DNA of 64,000 nt from Saprospiraceae bacterium. GTDB taxonomy: Bacteria; Bacteroidota; Bacteroidia; Chitinophagales; Saprospiraceae. How positions within the stretch are numbered: position 1 is the first letter of the stretch; the number at the start of each line of letters is the position of its first letter. Positions 50,010 through 57,446 of the stretch are shown here, in pieces. The notes under the pieces are model-generated. The model made no database searches. It saw only the letters and a program-made list of their open reading frames with translations, and had not been told where the DNA came from. The stretch spans positions 186,001 to 250,000 of the forward strand of contig JANQPA010000012.1 in the NCBI GenBank assembly GCA_028285545.1, written 5' to 3'. A program made the position numbers and the translations under genes.

Positions 50010-53000
50010 TTACAGGTATTTGCGTGTTTCGCTTGGAGCATACCCAAACTCATCTGAATATACCCTTGAAAAATAAGCGGGGTCTTTAAAACCAACCGTG
50101 TAAGCTACCTCTGAAATAGAAAGGGCAGAATTTTCTAGTATCTGCTTAGCCCTGATGAGACGATAAGAACGAATATATTGCGCCACAGATTTTCCCGTAA
50201 GCGCCTTAATTTTTTTAAATAATTGTGAGCGACTCATGCCCACTTCATCAGCCAGACGGCTAACACCGAAATCTTCATTTCCCAAATTGGATTCCAGTAC
50301 TACTTGAATTTTACTAATGAATTTATCTTCAGCATACTCCAAATTACCTTTAATTAAGCTGATTGGTTGAACATTTTGGTAACGATCCTGAAGTCGCTTC
50401 CTTAATTTTATCAATTGTTGAAGCCTTACAAATAATTCTTTTTCATTAAATGGTTTTATGAGATAAGCATCGGCTCCCATTTCAAAGCCCCCAATGCGGG
50501 ATTCATCATCTGCTTTGGCAGTCAATAAAATAATGGGAATATGGCTGGTCCGCTCATTTTTTTTGAGGGTTCGGCATAATTCAAAACCATTTTTTTTAGG
50601 CATCATTACATCGCTTATGATCAGATCCGGAATAAGATCCAGGGCTTTTTGAATCCCCTCTTCTCCATTATTAGACAAAAATAGTTGGTACCGACCCTCT
50701 AAACAATTTTCTAAATAATTTTGAACATCCAAATTATCTTCAACGATTAGAATAGTAGATAAGTCTTCCTTTATAAGTGAAATAAGTTTAGAACTTTCAT
50801 TTTCTTCAATTTGTAAAGTATTCACCTCCAGCTTTGGGAATTCAAAGTTTGTAATTTCAGCAGTTTGACTTATGGGCAGAAAAATTTTAAATGTAGAACC
50901 TTCATTTATTTGACTTTCTACTTCTATTTTACCTTGCATTAAATTGATCAATTCCTGCGTATGAGCCAGTCCAATTCCAGTACCTTCTCCTTCCCGTGTG
51001 CCTGTGTTATCTACCTGGTAAAATCGATCGAAAATATAGGGCAACTTGTCCGATGAGATGCCTATTCCAGTATCCTTTATTTGCAAAATTAATAGGTTAT
51101 CCTGACCTCTTTGCTCCTTTTTTACATGAAAAATTATCTTCCCTCCATTTGGTGTAAACTTGATGGCATTCGACAATAAATTACTTACTACGTCTCTTAA
51201 TTTGTCAGGATCAAAATCCATGACTAATGAATTTTCTTCATTATAGGAGATCATCTTTATTTCTTTAAACTGGGCATACGATTCAAAAGATTCAGCTAAA
51301 TAATTTAGATAATTAATTACATCTCCCTGAATCAAATTTAATTTTAAGGCACCTGATTCTAATTTTGATAGGTCGAGTAATTGATTAATCAACTGAAGTA
51401 ATTGCTTACTGTTGCGTTGAATAGAATTAATAGCATTTTCAAATTTTTTTGCTGATTTTTCCCGAAAAAAAGCTCTTGCTTTTTCCGCCATTCCCTGAAT
51501 TACTGTTAAAGGAGTCCTGAATTCATGTGTAATATTGGTATATAGCCTAGACTTAAGTTCATCTATTTCTCTTAAACGCTGTGCTTCAGCTAAAGCTAAT
51601 CGTCGATTCAGTTGATATTGATACATTAAATAGGTTAAAAAGAGTATTGTAAAGACATAAAACCCATAGGCAATTGAAGTTCGCCACCAAGGAGGCAGGA
51701 CCGCGATCGCTAAATATGCTTTTTTTTCATTCCAAACTCCATCTCCATTTTTAGCCTGTAGCTTAAAGGTATAACTGCCAGGGCTTAAATTGGGAAATCG
51801 AGCAGTCCGTTCAACTCCTACCTCTACCCAGTCTTCATGAAGCCCTTCGAGTTTATATCTGTATTTTACCAGGTCAGGGTAATCATATTGTATGCCCGCA
51901 TATTCAATAGTAAGATCATTATCACGATAGAAAAGCCTAAGGGATTCTAAATAACTGGCTGAGAGATAATCCTGATAAGCAGAATGTTGGTCAATAGCTT
52001 TATTATGAATCAAAATATTTTTTATTACCGGGATAGGAACATTTTTACTTGCGGTAATTTTTTGTGGATTAAATCGAAAAATTCCTTCCTCACCTGCAAT
52101 ATAAAATAGCCCTCTTTTGCTAGTGAAGAAGCCTGTTAAAGAACCAATCTTTAACATAGGAAAAAGATTCAATTGAGTAAATGTTTTAAAGGTTTCTTTA
52201 TCAGGAGTATATCGGATCATCCCTTCAGGACTAATGAACCAAATATTTTTTTGCCGATCTTCCAGAACTCCTGTTGTCCATTCCAGGTTAATATCCTCGT
52301 ATGACCTGAAGTTTTTCAATACCGCTAAGTTCCTATCCAAAATACTAATCCCCCCCAAATAGGAAGTCAACCAAAGGTTTCGGTCAGTAGATTCAAATAC
52401 ATCAAGAGCACCTCCATTTATTTCTACAAAAGATTTTCGTTCTGGCTGTCCAATATCAATTTTGTGCAGCCCTCGATTGGTGGATGCAATTAAAAAATTA
52501 TCTGAGCTTAATAAAAGATCATTGATGACTCCCAAATTGGTATATTCCTCATGTAAAGCCTCAAAAGATTGCTTACTAAGGTCAAACCAGTAAATACTTC
52601 CTTTAGAAGTTCCACAGAATAGGCCTTTCTCTTGGGAATAGGTTAAAACATTTACCCAATCCTTTCCCAAAGTTTTGTCTGCTCTTTCTAGTGGAAAAAT
52701 CCGATAGGTATTTTGACCGATAATGTATTGAATGATTCCATGATAAGTCCCTATCCACAGTTCATCACCAACTCCCTTTATCAAAGGTAGTGGAGTATCT
52801 ATCGTGCGACTTGTGTTAGGAATGGGTATTTCTATCTGTGTGATTTTACCCGAAGATGCAGCTTGTTGATACAATCTGTTTTCATTTGTTGTAAACCAAA
52901 GGTTTCCATTTTCGCCTTCAACCATATATCCAGGTTGAAAAAAACTCTTATCGTCCTTTTTAATTTGAAGATAAGCCTCCTTGTATGAAGAGAGGTTAAT

Positions 53001-54125
53001 TTTGTATAAATGCCCTCTCCAGGTACCCACCCATAAATTTCCATATTGATCAGGAAGCAGTTTCCAGATATTACCAGTTTCAAGAGCCTCTTTTGAATCA
53101 AGAAAAATGTAGTCTAAATGAGCATTCAATCCGCTCCAATGATCATTTGAAGCCGCATTTTTTAATACAAAAAGCCCCCTGCCCCAGGTCCCTATCCATA
53201 AATTTCCCCAATCATCCTCATACAGCTGGCTGATTCGACTATCGGAAGGTATGTCTTGATGAACACTCAAAAATTCATTATCACCTGGATTCCAAATGCC
53301 GATGATGTTTTGGACATCCCGGTTTTGATTGAAATATTGAGCTGCAACCCATAATTGTCCATCCCCTCTTTCTAAAAGACAATCAATCCTTGAAAACTTG
53401 AACCCATTGCCTATATCTTGAGGTAAATTGGAGCTGCTAAATTTAGGCTTAGAGTTTAAATTTTCAATTACATCTATACCGTCAGGGTCATAAAACCACA
53501 GATTTGAAGCATTTTGGAAGTTTAGTGGAGTTCCTCCAAGTGTGCTTAATACATAATTATTTTTATCAACATGATGTGCTGGTTCATAGGCAACGCTACT
53601 GTCCTTCTTAAAAAAATGTATAATCGAATCGGTTTGTTGTACCATACTAATGCCCGAAAGGCTTGATACCCATATATTATTATTGACATCTTCGTTAATG
53701 TATCGTACCCAATTACTGGCTAGGCTGCGAGGATTATTTTTTTCATAAAAAAAATGCTTAAGAACCTTTTCATTTTGGGGATCAAAAAGATACAAGCCCT
53801 CATTAAGGGTTCCAGCCCAGATTAGCCCTGATGAATCCTGATGTAAAGCATAAATGAAATTGTTGTAGCTTTCATTTATCTGAGTAGTATCCATCAAAAA
53901 AACTTCAAAATCATATCCATCATAACGGACCAGTCCATTATGGGTAGCCATCCATAAAAAACCGTTCTGGCCCAGAATGATATCTTTTACACTATTTCCA
54001 GGTAGTCCATCTTGTGCGGTATATTTTTCAATAAAATAACCTTCGGAAAAAAACTCCTTTGTCTGAGCTGTTAATAAGGAGAGAAAAAATAACATGATAA
54101 AGATTAGGAGGAACTTCTTTTCCAA
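50010..54125 (-). CDS. Hybrid two-component system (propeller sensor, kinase, receiver, AraC)
   Basis: A 1371-residue one-protein phosphorelay. A signal segment (FLLIFIMLFFLSLLTA) is followed by about 12-14 Reg_prop blades (WIGTWGRGL, WVGTWRGHL and similar) to about 740. A Y_Y_Y domain (about 745-805, VKYRYKLEGLHEDWVEVG) and one transmembrane helix (about 815-835) follow. HisKA has the phospho-His in ITHEFRTPL (His867). HATPase has DTGIGISSDKLPYIFDRFYQ, the receiver has phospho-Asp1172 in IISDVMMP, and an AraC HTH lies at about 1265-1371. In Bacteroides such proteins sense oligosaccharides and switch on nearby polysaccharide genes. Here no SusC/D pair is adjacent; only the T9SS cargo gene is downstream. 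Confidence 0.95.
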   Translation of the reverse strand: MEKKFLLIFIMLFFLSLLTAQTKEFFSEGYFIEKYTAQDGLPGNSVKDIILGQNGFLWMATHNGLVRYDGYDFEVFLMDTTQINESYNNFIYALHQDSSGLIWAGTLNEGLYLFDPQNEKVLKHFFYEKNNPRSLASNWVRYINEDVNNNIWVSSLSGISMVQQTDSIIHFFKKDSSVAYEPAHHVDKNNYVLSTLGGTPLNFQNASNLWFYDPDGIDVIENLNSKPKFSSSNLPQDIGNGFKFSRIDCLLERGDGQLWVAAQYFNQNRDVQNIIGIWNPGDNEFLSVHQDIPSDSRISQLYEDDWGNLWIGTWGRGLFVLKNAASNDHWSGLNAHLDYIFLDSKEALETGNIWKLLPDQYGNLWVGTWRGHLYKINLSSYKEAYLQIKKDDKSFFQPGYMVEGENGNLWFTTNENRLYQQAASSGKITQIEIPIPNTSRTIDTPLPLIKGVGDELWIGTYHGIIQYIIGQNTYRIFPLERADKTLGKDWVNVLTYSQEKGLFCGTSKGSIYWFDLSKQSFEALHEEYTNLGVINDLLLSSDNFLIASTNRGLHKIDIGQPERKSFVEINGGALDVFESTDRNLWLTSYLGGISILDRNLAVLKNFRSYEDINLEWTTGVLEDRQKNIWFISPEGMIRYTPDKETFKTFTQLNLFPMLKIGSLTGFFTSKRGLFYIAGEEGIFRFNPQKITASKNVPIPVIKNILIHNKAIDQHSAYQDYLSASYLESLRLFYRDNDLTIEYAGIQYDYPDLVKYRYKLEGLHEDWVEVGVERTARFPNLSPGSYTFKLQAKNGDGVWNEKKAYLAIAVLPPWWRTSIAYGFYVFTILFLTYLMYQYQLNRRLALAEAQRLREIDELKSRLYTNITHEFRTPLTVIQGMAEKARAFFREKSAKKFENAINSIQRNSKQLLQLINQLLDLSKLESGALKLNLIQGDVINYLNYLAESFESYAQFKEIKMISYNEENSLVMDFDPDKLRDVVSNLLSNAIKFTPNGGKIIFHVKKEQRGQDNLLILQIKDTGIGISSDKLPYIFDRFYQVDNTGTREGEGTGIGLAHTQELINLMQGKIEVESQINEGSTFKIFLPISQTAEITNFEFPKLEVNTLQIEENESSKLISLIKEDLSTILIVEDNLDVQNYLENCLEGRYQLFLSNNGEEGIQKALDLIPDLIISDVMMPKKNGFELCRTLKKNERTSHIPIILLTAKADDESRIGGFEMGADAYLIKPFNEKELFVRLQQLIKLRKRLQDRYQNVQPISLIKGNLEYAEDKFISKIQVVLESNLGNEDFGVSRLADEVGMSRSQLFKKIKALTGKSVAQYIRSYRLIRAKQILENSALSISEVAYTVGFKDPAYFSRVYSDEFGYAPSETRKYL

Positions 54126-54289
54126 GGCATAAAGTTTTACTTAAAAATAGAAAATTTTAATATCAGAAAAAGCCAGCCCGGAAATTGGTGCCATTTGGGA
54201 TACAGACGGTAATGTTATGGCTGGAAGAAATTAAGTAGTTTTGACCAAGCTGCACTCAATTAACTTGTTCAAAAATATAATGTTCACAC

Positions 54290-54583
54290 ATGATTACCTA
54301 TCAAGTAAAAATTACCGTTAATCAAGACATACAAGCCGATTGGTTGCAATGGATGAAAACCGTTCATGTTCCCGATGTCATAGCTACTGGTCTGATTCGT
54401 TCATTCCAGATTCTGAAACCTCAGGATGGAGAAGCAAGAACCTATTATTTTAATTATCATTTTAACTCCCAAGAGGATTTTATAAGGTATCAAAAAGAAT
54501 TTTCACCTGCTTTGAAGGAAGATGTTATTAACAGATATCCTGATCAATTTAAAGCCAGCCGTCAAATCTTTGATTGGATTTAA
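54290..54583 (+). CDS. DUF4286 family protein
   Basis: A 97-residue soluble protein. MITYQVKITVNQDIQADWLQWMKTVHVPDVIATGLI and TYYFNYHFNSQEDFIRYQKEFSPALKEDVINRYPDQF match the DUF4286 family, an alpha/beta dimeric-barrel-like fold found almost only in Bacteroidota. No function is known. It is a single gene upstream of the MarR-associated cluster. Confidence 0.85.
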   Translation: MITYQVKITVNQDIQADWLQWMKTVHVPDVIATGLIRSFQILKPQDGEARTYYFNYHFNSQEDFIRYQKEFSPALKEDVINRYPDQFKASRQIFDWI

Positions 54584-54639
54584 CTCCCAGCTAATTTCTT
54601 TTTGGTTTACTTGGAAAAAAATAAAATAAATTAGAGGAG

Positions 54640-54670
54640 TTGATTTAGTTAGAAATACTAACTATATTTG
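54640..54670 (+). promoter_or_regulatory. Bacteroidota-type promoter overlapped by an operator
   Basis: TTG (54640-54642) and TATATTTG (54663-54670) are separated by 20 bp, a good match to TTG...TAnnTTTG. The spacer is occupied at its 3' end by the palindrome GTTAGAAATACTAAC (54648-54662), which touches the -7 box. A repressor bound there would block RNA polymerase. Confidence 0.7.
54648..54662. promoter_or_regulatory. Candidate MarR operator, site 1
   Basis: GTTAG-AAATA-CTAAC is a perfect inverted repeat with a 5-bp centre. The identical 15-mer occurs at 55042-55056, and a near copy at 54710-54724 (GTTAGAATTACTAAT). Confidence 0.7.
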
Positions 54671-54709
54671 CGTCATTATGTTTTTAAAAGAATCACTATT
54701 TGAAAAATA

Positions 54710-54724
54710 GTTAGAATTACTAAT
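54710..54724. promoter_or_regulatory. Candidate MarR operator, degenerate site 2
   Basis: GTTAGAATTACTAAT differs from the 15-bp palindrome at its centre and last base. It lies 14 bp before the ATG of the DUF2024 gene. Confidence 0.55.
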
Positions 54725-54737
54725 CAAAAAATTAATT

Positions 54738-55010
54738 ATGAAAGTAGCAGTTTTCGATTCTTACGCTAAAAAGTCCAATGGCAATATTGCTCATTTTGAC
54801 ATCCTTGTTCCAGAAAATACATACAGCCAGGAAGAAATACTTGATTTTGGCCGTGAATATCTAAAGGGCTTAAAAGAAGATGCACAGGCGCTTACAAGTG
54901 ACAGGTGTAAATTTTGCCACATCGAAAAGGTTTCCCAAGAAGTCCTGGATAGTATTAATAAGCAAGGATATTATATTCTGGAAATGGAGGATATTCCTAA
55001 AATTAAATAA
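54738..55010 (+). CDS. DUF2024 family protein
   Basis: A 90-residue soluble protein. MKVAVFDSYAKKSNGNIAHFDILVPENTYSQEEILDFGREYL and RCKFCHIEKVSQEVLDSINKQGYYILEME match DUF2024, a small family of unknown function. The CKFCH segment could bind a metal. Its promoter contains a 15-bp palindrome repeated before the next gene, so it is probably controlled by the nearby MarR-type protein. Confidence 0.85.
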   Translation: MKVAVFDSYAKKSNGNIAHFDILVPENTYSQEEILDFGREYLKGLKEDAQALTSDRCKFCHIEKVSQEVLDSINKQGYYILEMEDIPKIK

Positions 55011-55041
55011 TAATAATCAGTCAATTTTTTTAATCAATAAA

Positions 55042-55056
55042 GTTAGAAATACTAAC
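55042..55056. promoter_or_regulatory. Candidate MarR operator, site 3
   Basis: An exact copy of GTTAGAAATACTAAC lying 13 bp before the ATG of the secreted protein gene at 55070. Confidence 0.7.
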
Positions 55057-55069
55057 TAAAATCACAATT

Positions 55070-55804
55070 ATGAAAAATATTATTTGGGTAGTCATTTTAG
55101 CATTTGCCTTCCATAATTTTTCTTTTGGACAAGGGAAAAATGAGTCTAAGGCATTCAAGAATTCTCTAGATTTTCAAATCAAAAAAGTAAAAGTCCAATA
55201 TGTTGATGACCTGGAAATTCTGGTCTTTCATTGCTGGGTAAAAGGAAAAGCAGGAGTTAGCCACCCTGAAGCCAATGGTCAACTCAATGGAGCACCTGTT
55301 TTGGGTTATGTTTTCCCTACCAGTCTTAAATCTACAGATGTCGGATTTTCAGAAACGGAAGGAATTGTGGCGCTGGCCCTGACATCACATCCCGATTTTG
55401 ATGATACTCCACTTTGGGATGAAAACATGGATAAGAATTATGCCAATGATGGCCGTATTTGGCATGCTCATTGGGTAGTACTAAATCCCGATAAAAGAGT
55501 TCCGGGAGGCTTGTCTGTTAAACAGTTTAACCCAGAGCAAGATAAGATCACCTTGCCTCCTACTAACCCTGGCATGCCTATGTACATGGATTCTCCTGGT
55601 TTCCAGGTTATCACAAAAGGAGATCGCATCAGCGTAATTGTTCCCACTTATCGCATGAATAGGCAAATAGAATTTAACTATGACGGAGTGGCGGCCTACA
55701 TGGAGGTAAATACTGAAAATAAGGACTATCCCATGCTGGGCGTATATTCTGTATATAGTGTAGCATCGGGGAATTTGTCATTGCCATATGAGGTCAAAAG
55801 GTAG
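55070..55804 (+). CDS. Secreted protein of unknown function in a MarR-controlled cluster
   Basis: A 244-residue protein with signal peptide MKNIIWVVILAFAFHNFSFG. I do not recognise the family. The mature protein is beta-rich: HCWVKGKAGVSHPEANGQLNGAPVLGYVFPTSL, DGRIWHAHWVVLNPDKRVPGGLSV and DRISVIVPTYRMN, with several His and Trp residues that might bind metal. It is preceded by an exact copy of the 15-bp operator palindrome and followed by the MarR gene. Induction together with DUF2024 is likely. Confidence 0.75.
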   Translation: MKNIIWVVILAFAFHNFSFGQGKNESKAFKNSLDFQIKKVKVQYVDDLEILVFHCWVKGKAGVSHPEANGQLNGAPVLGYVFPTSLKSTDVGFSETEGIVALALTSHPDFDDTPLWDENMDKNYANDGRIWHAHWVVLNPDKRVPGGLSVKQFNPEQDKITLPPTNPGMPMYMDSPGFQVITKGDRISVIVPTYRMNRQIEFNYDGVAAYMEVNTENKDYPMLGVYSVYSVASGNLSLPYEVKR

Positions 55805-55840
55805 TATTCATTTGAACATTTATAAGAATTAGATTTTTTT

Positions 55841-55899
55841 GACACGGATTTACACAGGTATGCACGGCTTAGGCCGTAAAATCCGTGTGAATCTGTGTC
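55841..55899. repeat. Imperfect palindrome with inner hairpin
   Basis: GACACGGATTTACAC (55841-55855) pairs with GTGTGAATCTGTGTC (55885-55899) over 15 bp with two wobble pairs. An inner hairpin ACGGC-TTAG-GCCGT lies at 55864-55877. It is located between the secreted-protein and MarR genes and could be a terminator or a REP-like relic. Confidence 0.65.
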
Positions 55900-55948
55900 G
55901 TACCATTAAAAAACCTAAATATACCCCAACAATATTTATCTTTGACAT

Positions 55949-56557
55949 ATGGATTCAAGTGATAAATCAATATTTAACCCTGAGGCCCAAATTGGCAATA
56001 TTGATGCCAAAATAGTGGTAGCAATGGAACGTATTGCAGAGGTTTTCAGAACCTCCCTTTGGAATGTGGGCAAAGATCATGGTTTGAGTCCTTTACAAAT
56101 CCAAATATTGATATTTCTACATTTTCATAGTGAAGAGAAATGTAAAGTATCCTATCTGGCCCAAGAGTTTAATTTATCCAAACCTACTATTAGCGAAGCC
56201 GTTCGGACTTTGTTGAAAAAAGAACTCATCTATAAAGAGACTGACCCTCTAGATACCCGAAGTTATTCCATCCATCTCAAGGCCTCTGGTCAAAAATTGG
56301 CTAATAAAGTAGCTTCTTTTGCCAATGACTTACAACCTTCATTTTCACAGTGGAGCATCGATAGAAAAAGCCGGTTTTATTCCGAATTATTACAAATTAT
56401 TTCCAATTTACAGCAGCTGGGATTTATTAATATTCAGCGAAGTTGCCTGAAATGTCGTTTTTTTCAACCTAATCAGGATGGAGGATATTGCAACTTGCTC
56501 AAGCTTCCCTTGAGACAACAAGATTTACGAGTAGATTGTAAGGAATTTGAAGAATAA
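55949..56557 (+). CDS. MarR-family regulator with C-terminal Cys cluster
   Basis: A 202-residue protein. The winged-helix core (about 30-150) has LSPLQIQILIFLHFHSEEKCKVSYLAQEFNLSKPTISEAVRTLLKKELIYKETDPLDTRSYSIHLKASGQKLA, the MarR HTH and wing with the DxRxxxxxLT-like segment. The C-terminus has four cysteines, C166, C169, C181 and C197, in CLKCRFFQP, GGYC and VDCKEF, suggesting a zinc or iron-sulfur site and metal or redox sensing. Two exact 15-bp palindromes upstream of the neighbouring genes are its likely operators. A TATCTTTG box lies just before its own ATG. It is followed closely by a cupin gene. Confidence 0.88.
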   Translation: MDSSDKSIFNPEAQIGNIDAKIVVAMERIAEVFRTSLWNVGKDHGLSPLQIQILIFLHFHSEEKCKVSYLAQEFNLSKPTISEAVRTLLKKELIYKETDPLDTRSYSIHLKASGQKLANKVASFANDLQPSFSQWSIDRKSRFYSELLQIISNLQQLGFINIQRSCLKCRFFQPNQDGGYCNLLKLPLRQQDLRVDCKEFEE

Positions 56558-56567
56558 AAAAAACACT

Positions 56568-56927
56568 ATGCCTACAAAAATTAACTGGGACGAAGTACCT
56601 GAAGAACAGGTCAACCCATCTATGAAGCGCAAAATGATCTATGGTGACAATGTAATGATTGCCAAGATGAAATTTAAAGATGGTTTTATGGTGCCCCTTC
56701 ATCATCATGAAAATGAGCAAATAACCGAAGTGATTTCCGGAACCATCCGCTTTTGGTTTGGGGCCAATAAGGAAGAAACAATGGACCTCCATGCCGGTGA
56801 TTCTGTGATTATCCCAGGCAACCTCCCCCATGCTGCTCTTATGATTGGTGATGTTGAAGAAATTGATATTTTCAACCCTCCTCGCAAGGACTGGATTGAA
56901 GGAACGGATGATTATTTGAAAAAGTAG
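56568..56927 (+). CDS. Cupin domain protein
   Basis: A 119-residue small beta-barrel. The frame opens at a TTG (56547) inside the MarR gene, but the ATG at 56568 gives a normal start MPTKINWDEVPEEQV. The metal-binding cupin motif 1 is VPLHHHENEQITEVISGTIRFW and motif 2 is LHAGDSVIIPGNLPHAALM. The three His and one Glu are intact, so it probably binds a divalent metal. Its reaction is unknown. It follows the MarR gene by 10 bp and precedes the YbaK-like gene by 8 bp, so the three may form an operon. Confidence 0.9.
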   Translation: MPTKINWDEVPEEQVNPSMKRKMIYGDNVMIAKMKFKDGFMVPLHHHENEQITEVISGTIRFWFGANKEETMDLHAGDSVIIPGNLPHAALMIGDVEEIDIFNPPRKDWIEGTDDYLKK

Positions 56928-56935
56928 TCGTCATT

Positions 56936-57424
56936 ATGGAAAGTTTACTGCAATTTTTATCCGCAAATAATATTGAATTTCAACGCTGTGACCACCCCGC
57001 AGTCTTTACTGTTGAAGAAGCGAATCGTTTGGTTCCTCAACTGCCAGGTGCCAAGACAAAAAACCTCTTTTTGAGAGATCGAAAAGGCAGGCGTCACTTC
57101 CTGGTGGTTATCCCCGGAAATAAGCAGATAAATATGAAGGAATTATCTGGCCTGCTGGATGCCAAAAACGTAAGCTTCGCTTCTCCTGAGCGCTTACTGA
57201 AATATTTAGGTATTACCCCCGGATCTGTATCCTTGTTGGCTCTATTTAATGATAAAGAACATCATGTTGAGCTTTTTATCGATGAGGATTTATGGAAAGC
57301 TGATGCTTTGTTGTGCCATCCTTTAGTTAATACAGCTACTTTGGTTATTCCAAAGTTAGGGGTGGAGCGTTTTTTTGAATTGATGGGGCATGAAATAAGT
57401 TTAATAAAATTTCCTGAATCTTAA
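56936..57424 (+). CDS. YbaK/ProX-type prolyl-tRNA editing domain protein
   Basis: A 162-residue stand-alone editing-domain protein. CDHPAVFTVEEANRLVPQLPGAKTKNLFLRDRKGRRHFLVVIPGNKQINMKEL is the ProXp/PrdX pattern, with the GAKTKNLFLRD segment and the later LLKYLGITPGSVSLLAL and CHPLVNTATLVI. Such enzymes deacylate mischarged Ala-tRNA(Pro) or Cys-tRNA(Pro). It belongs to the PrdX-like group by length and motif. Why it is next to a MarR and cupin is unclear. Confidence 0.88.
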   Translation: MESLLQFLSANNIEFQRCDHPAVFTVEEANRLVPQLPGAKTKNLFLRDRKGRRHFLVVIPGNKQINMKELSGLLDAKNVSFASPERLLKYLGITPGSVSLLALFNDKEHHVELFIDEDLWKADALLCHPLVNTATLVIPKLGVERFFELMGHEISLIKFPES

Positions 57425-57446
57425 ATAGGCTGCTAGATATCTTGGA

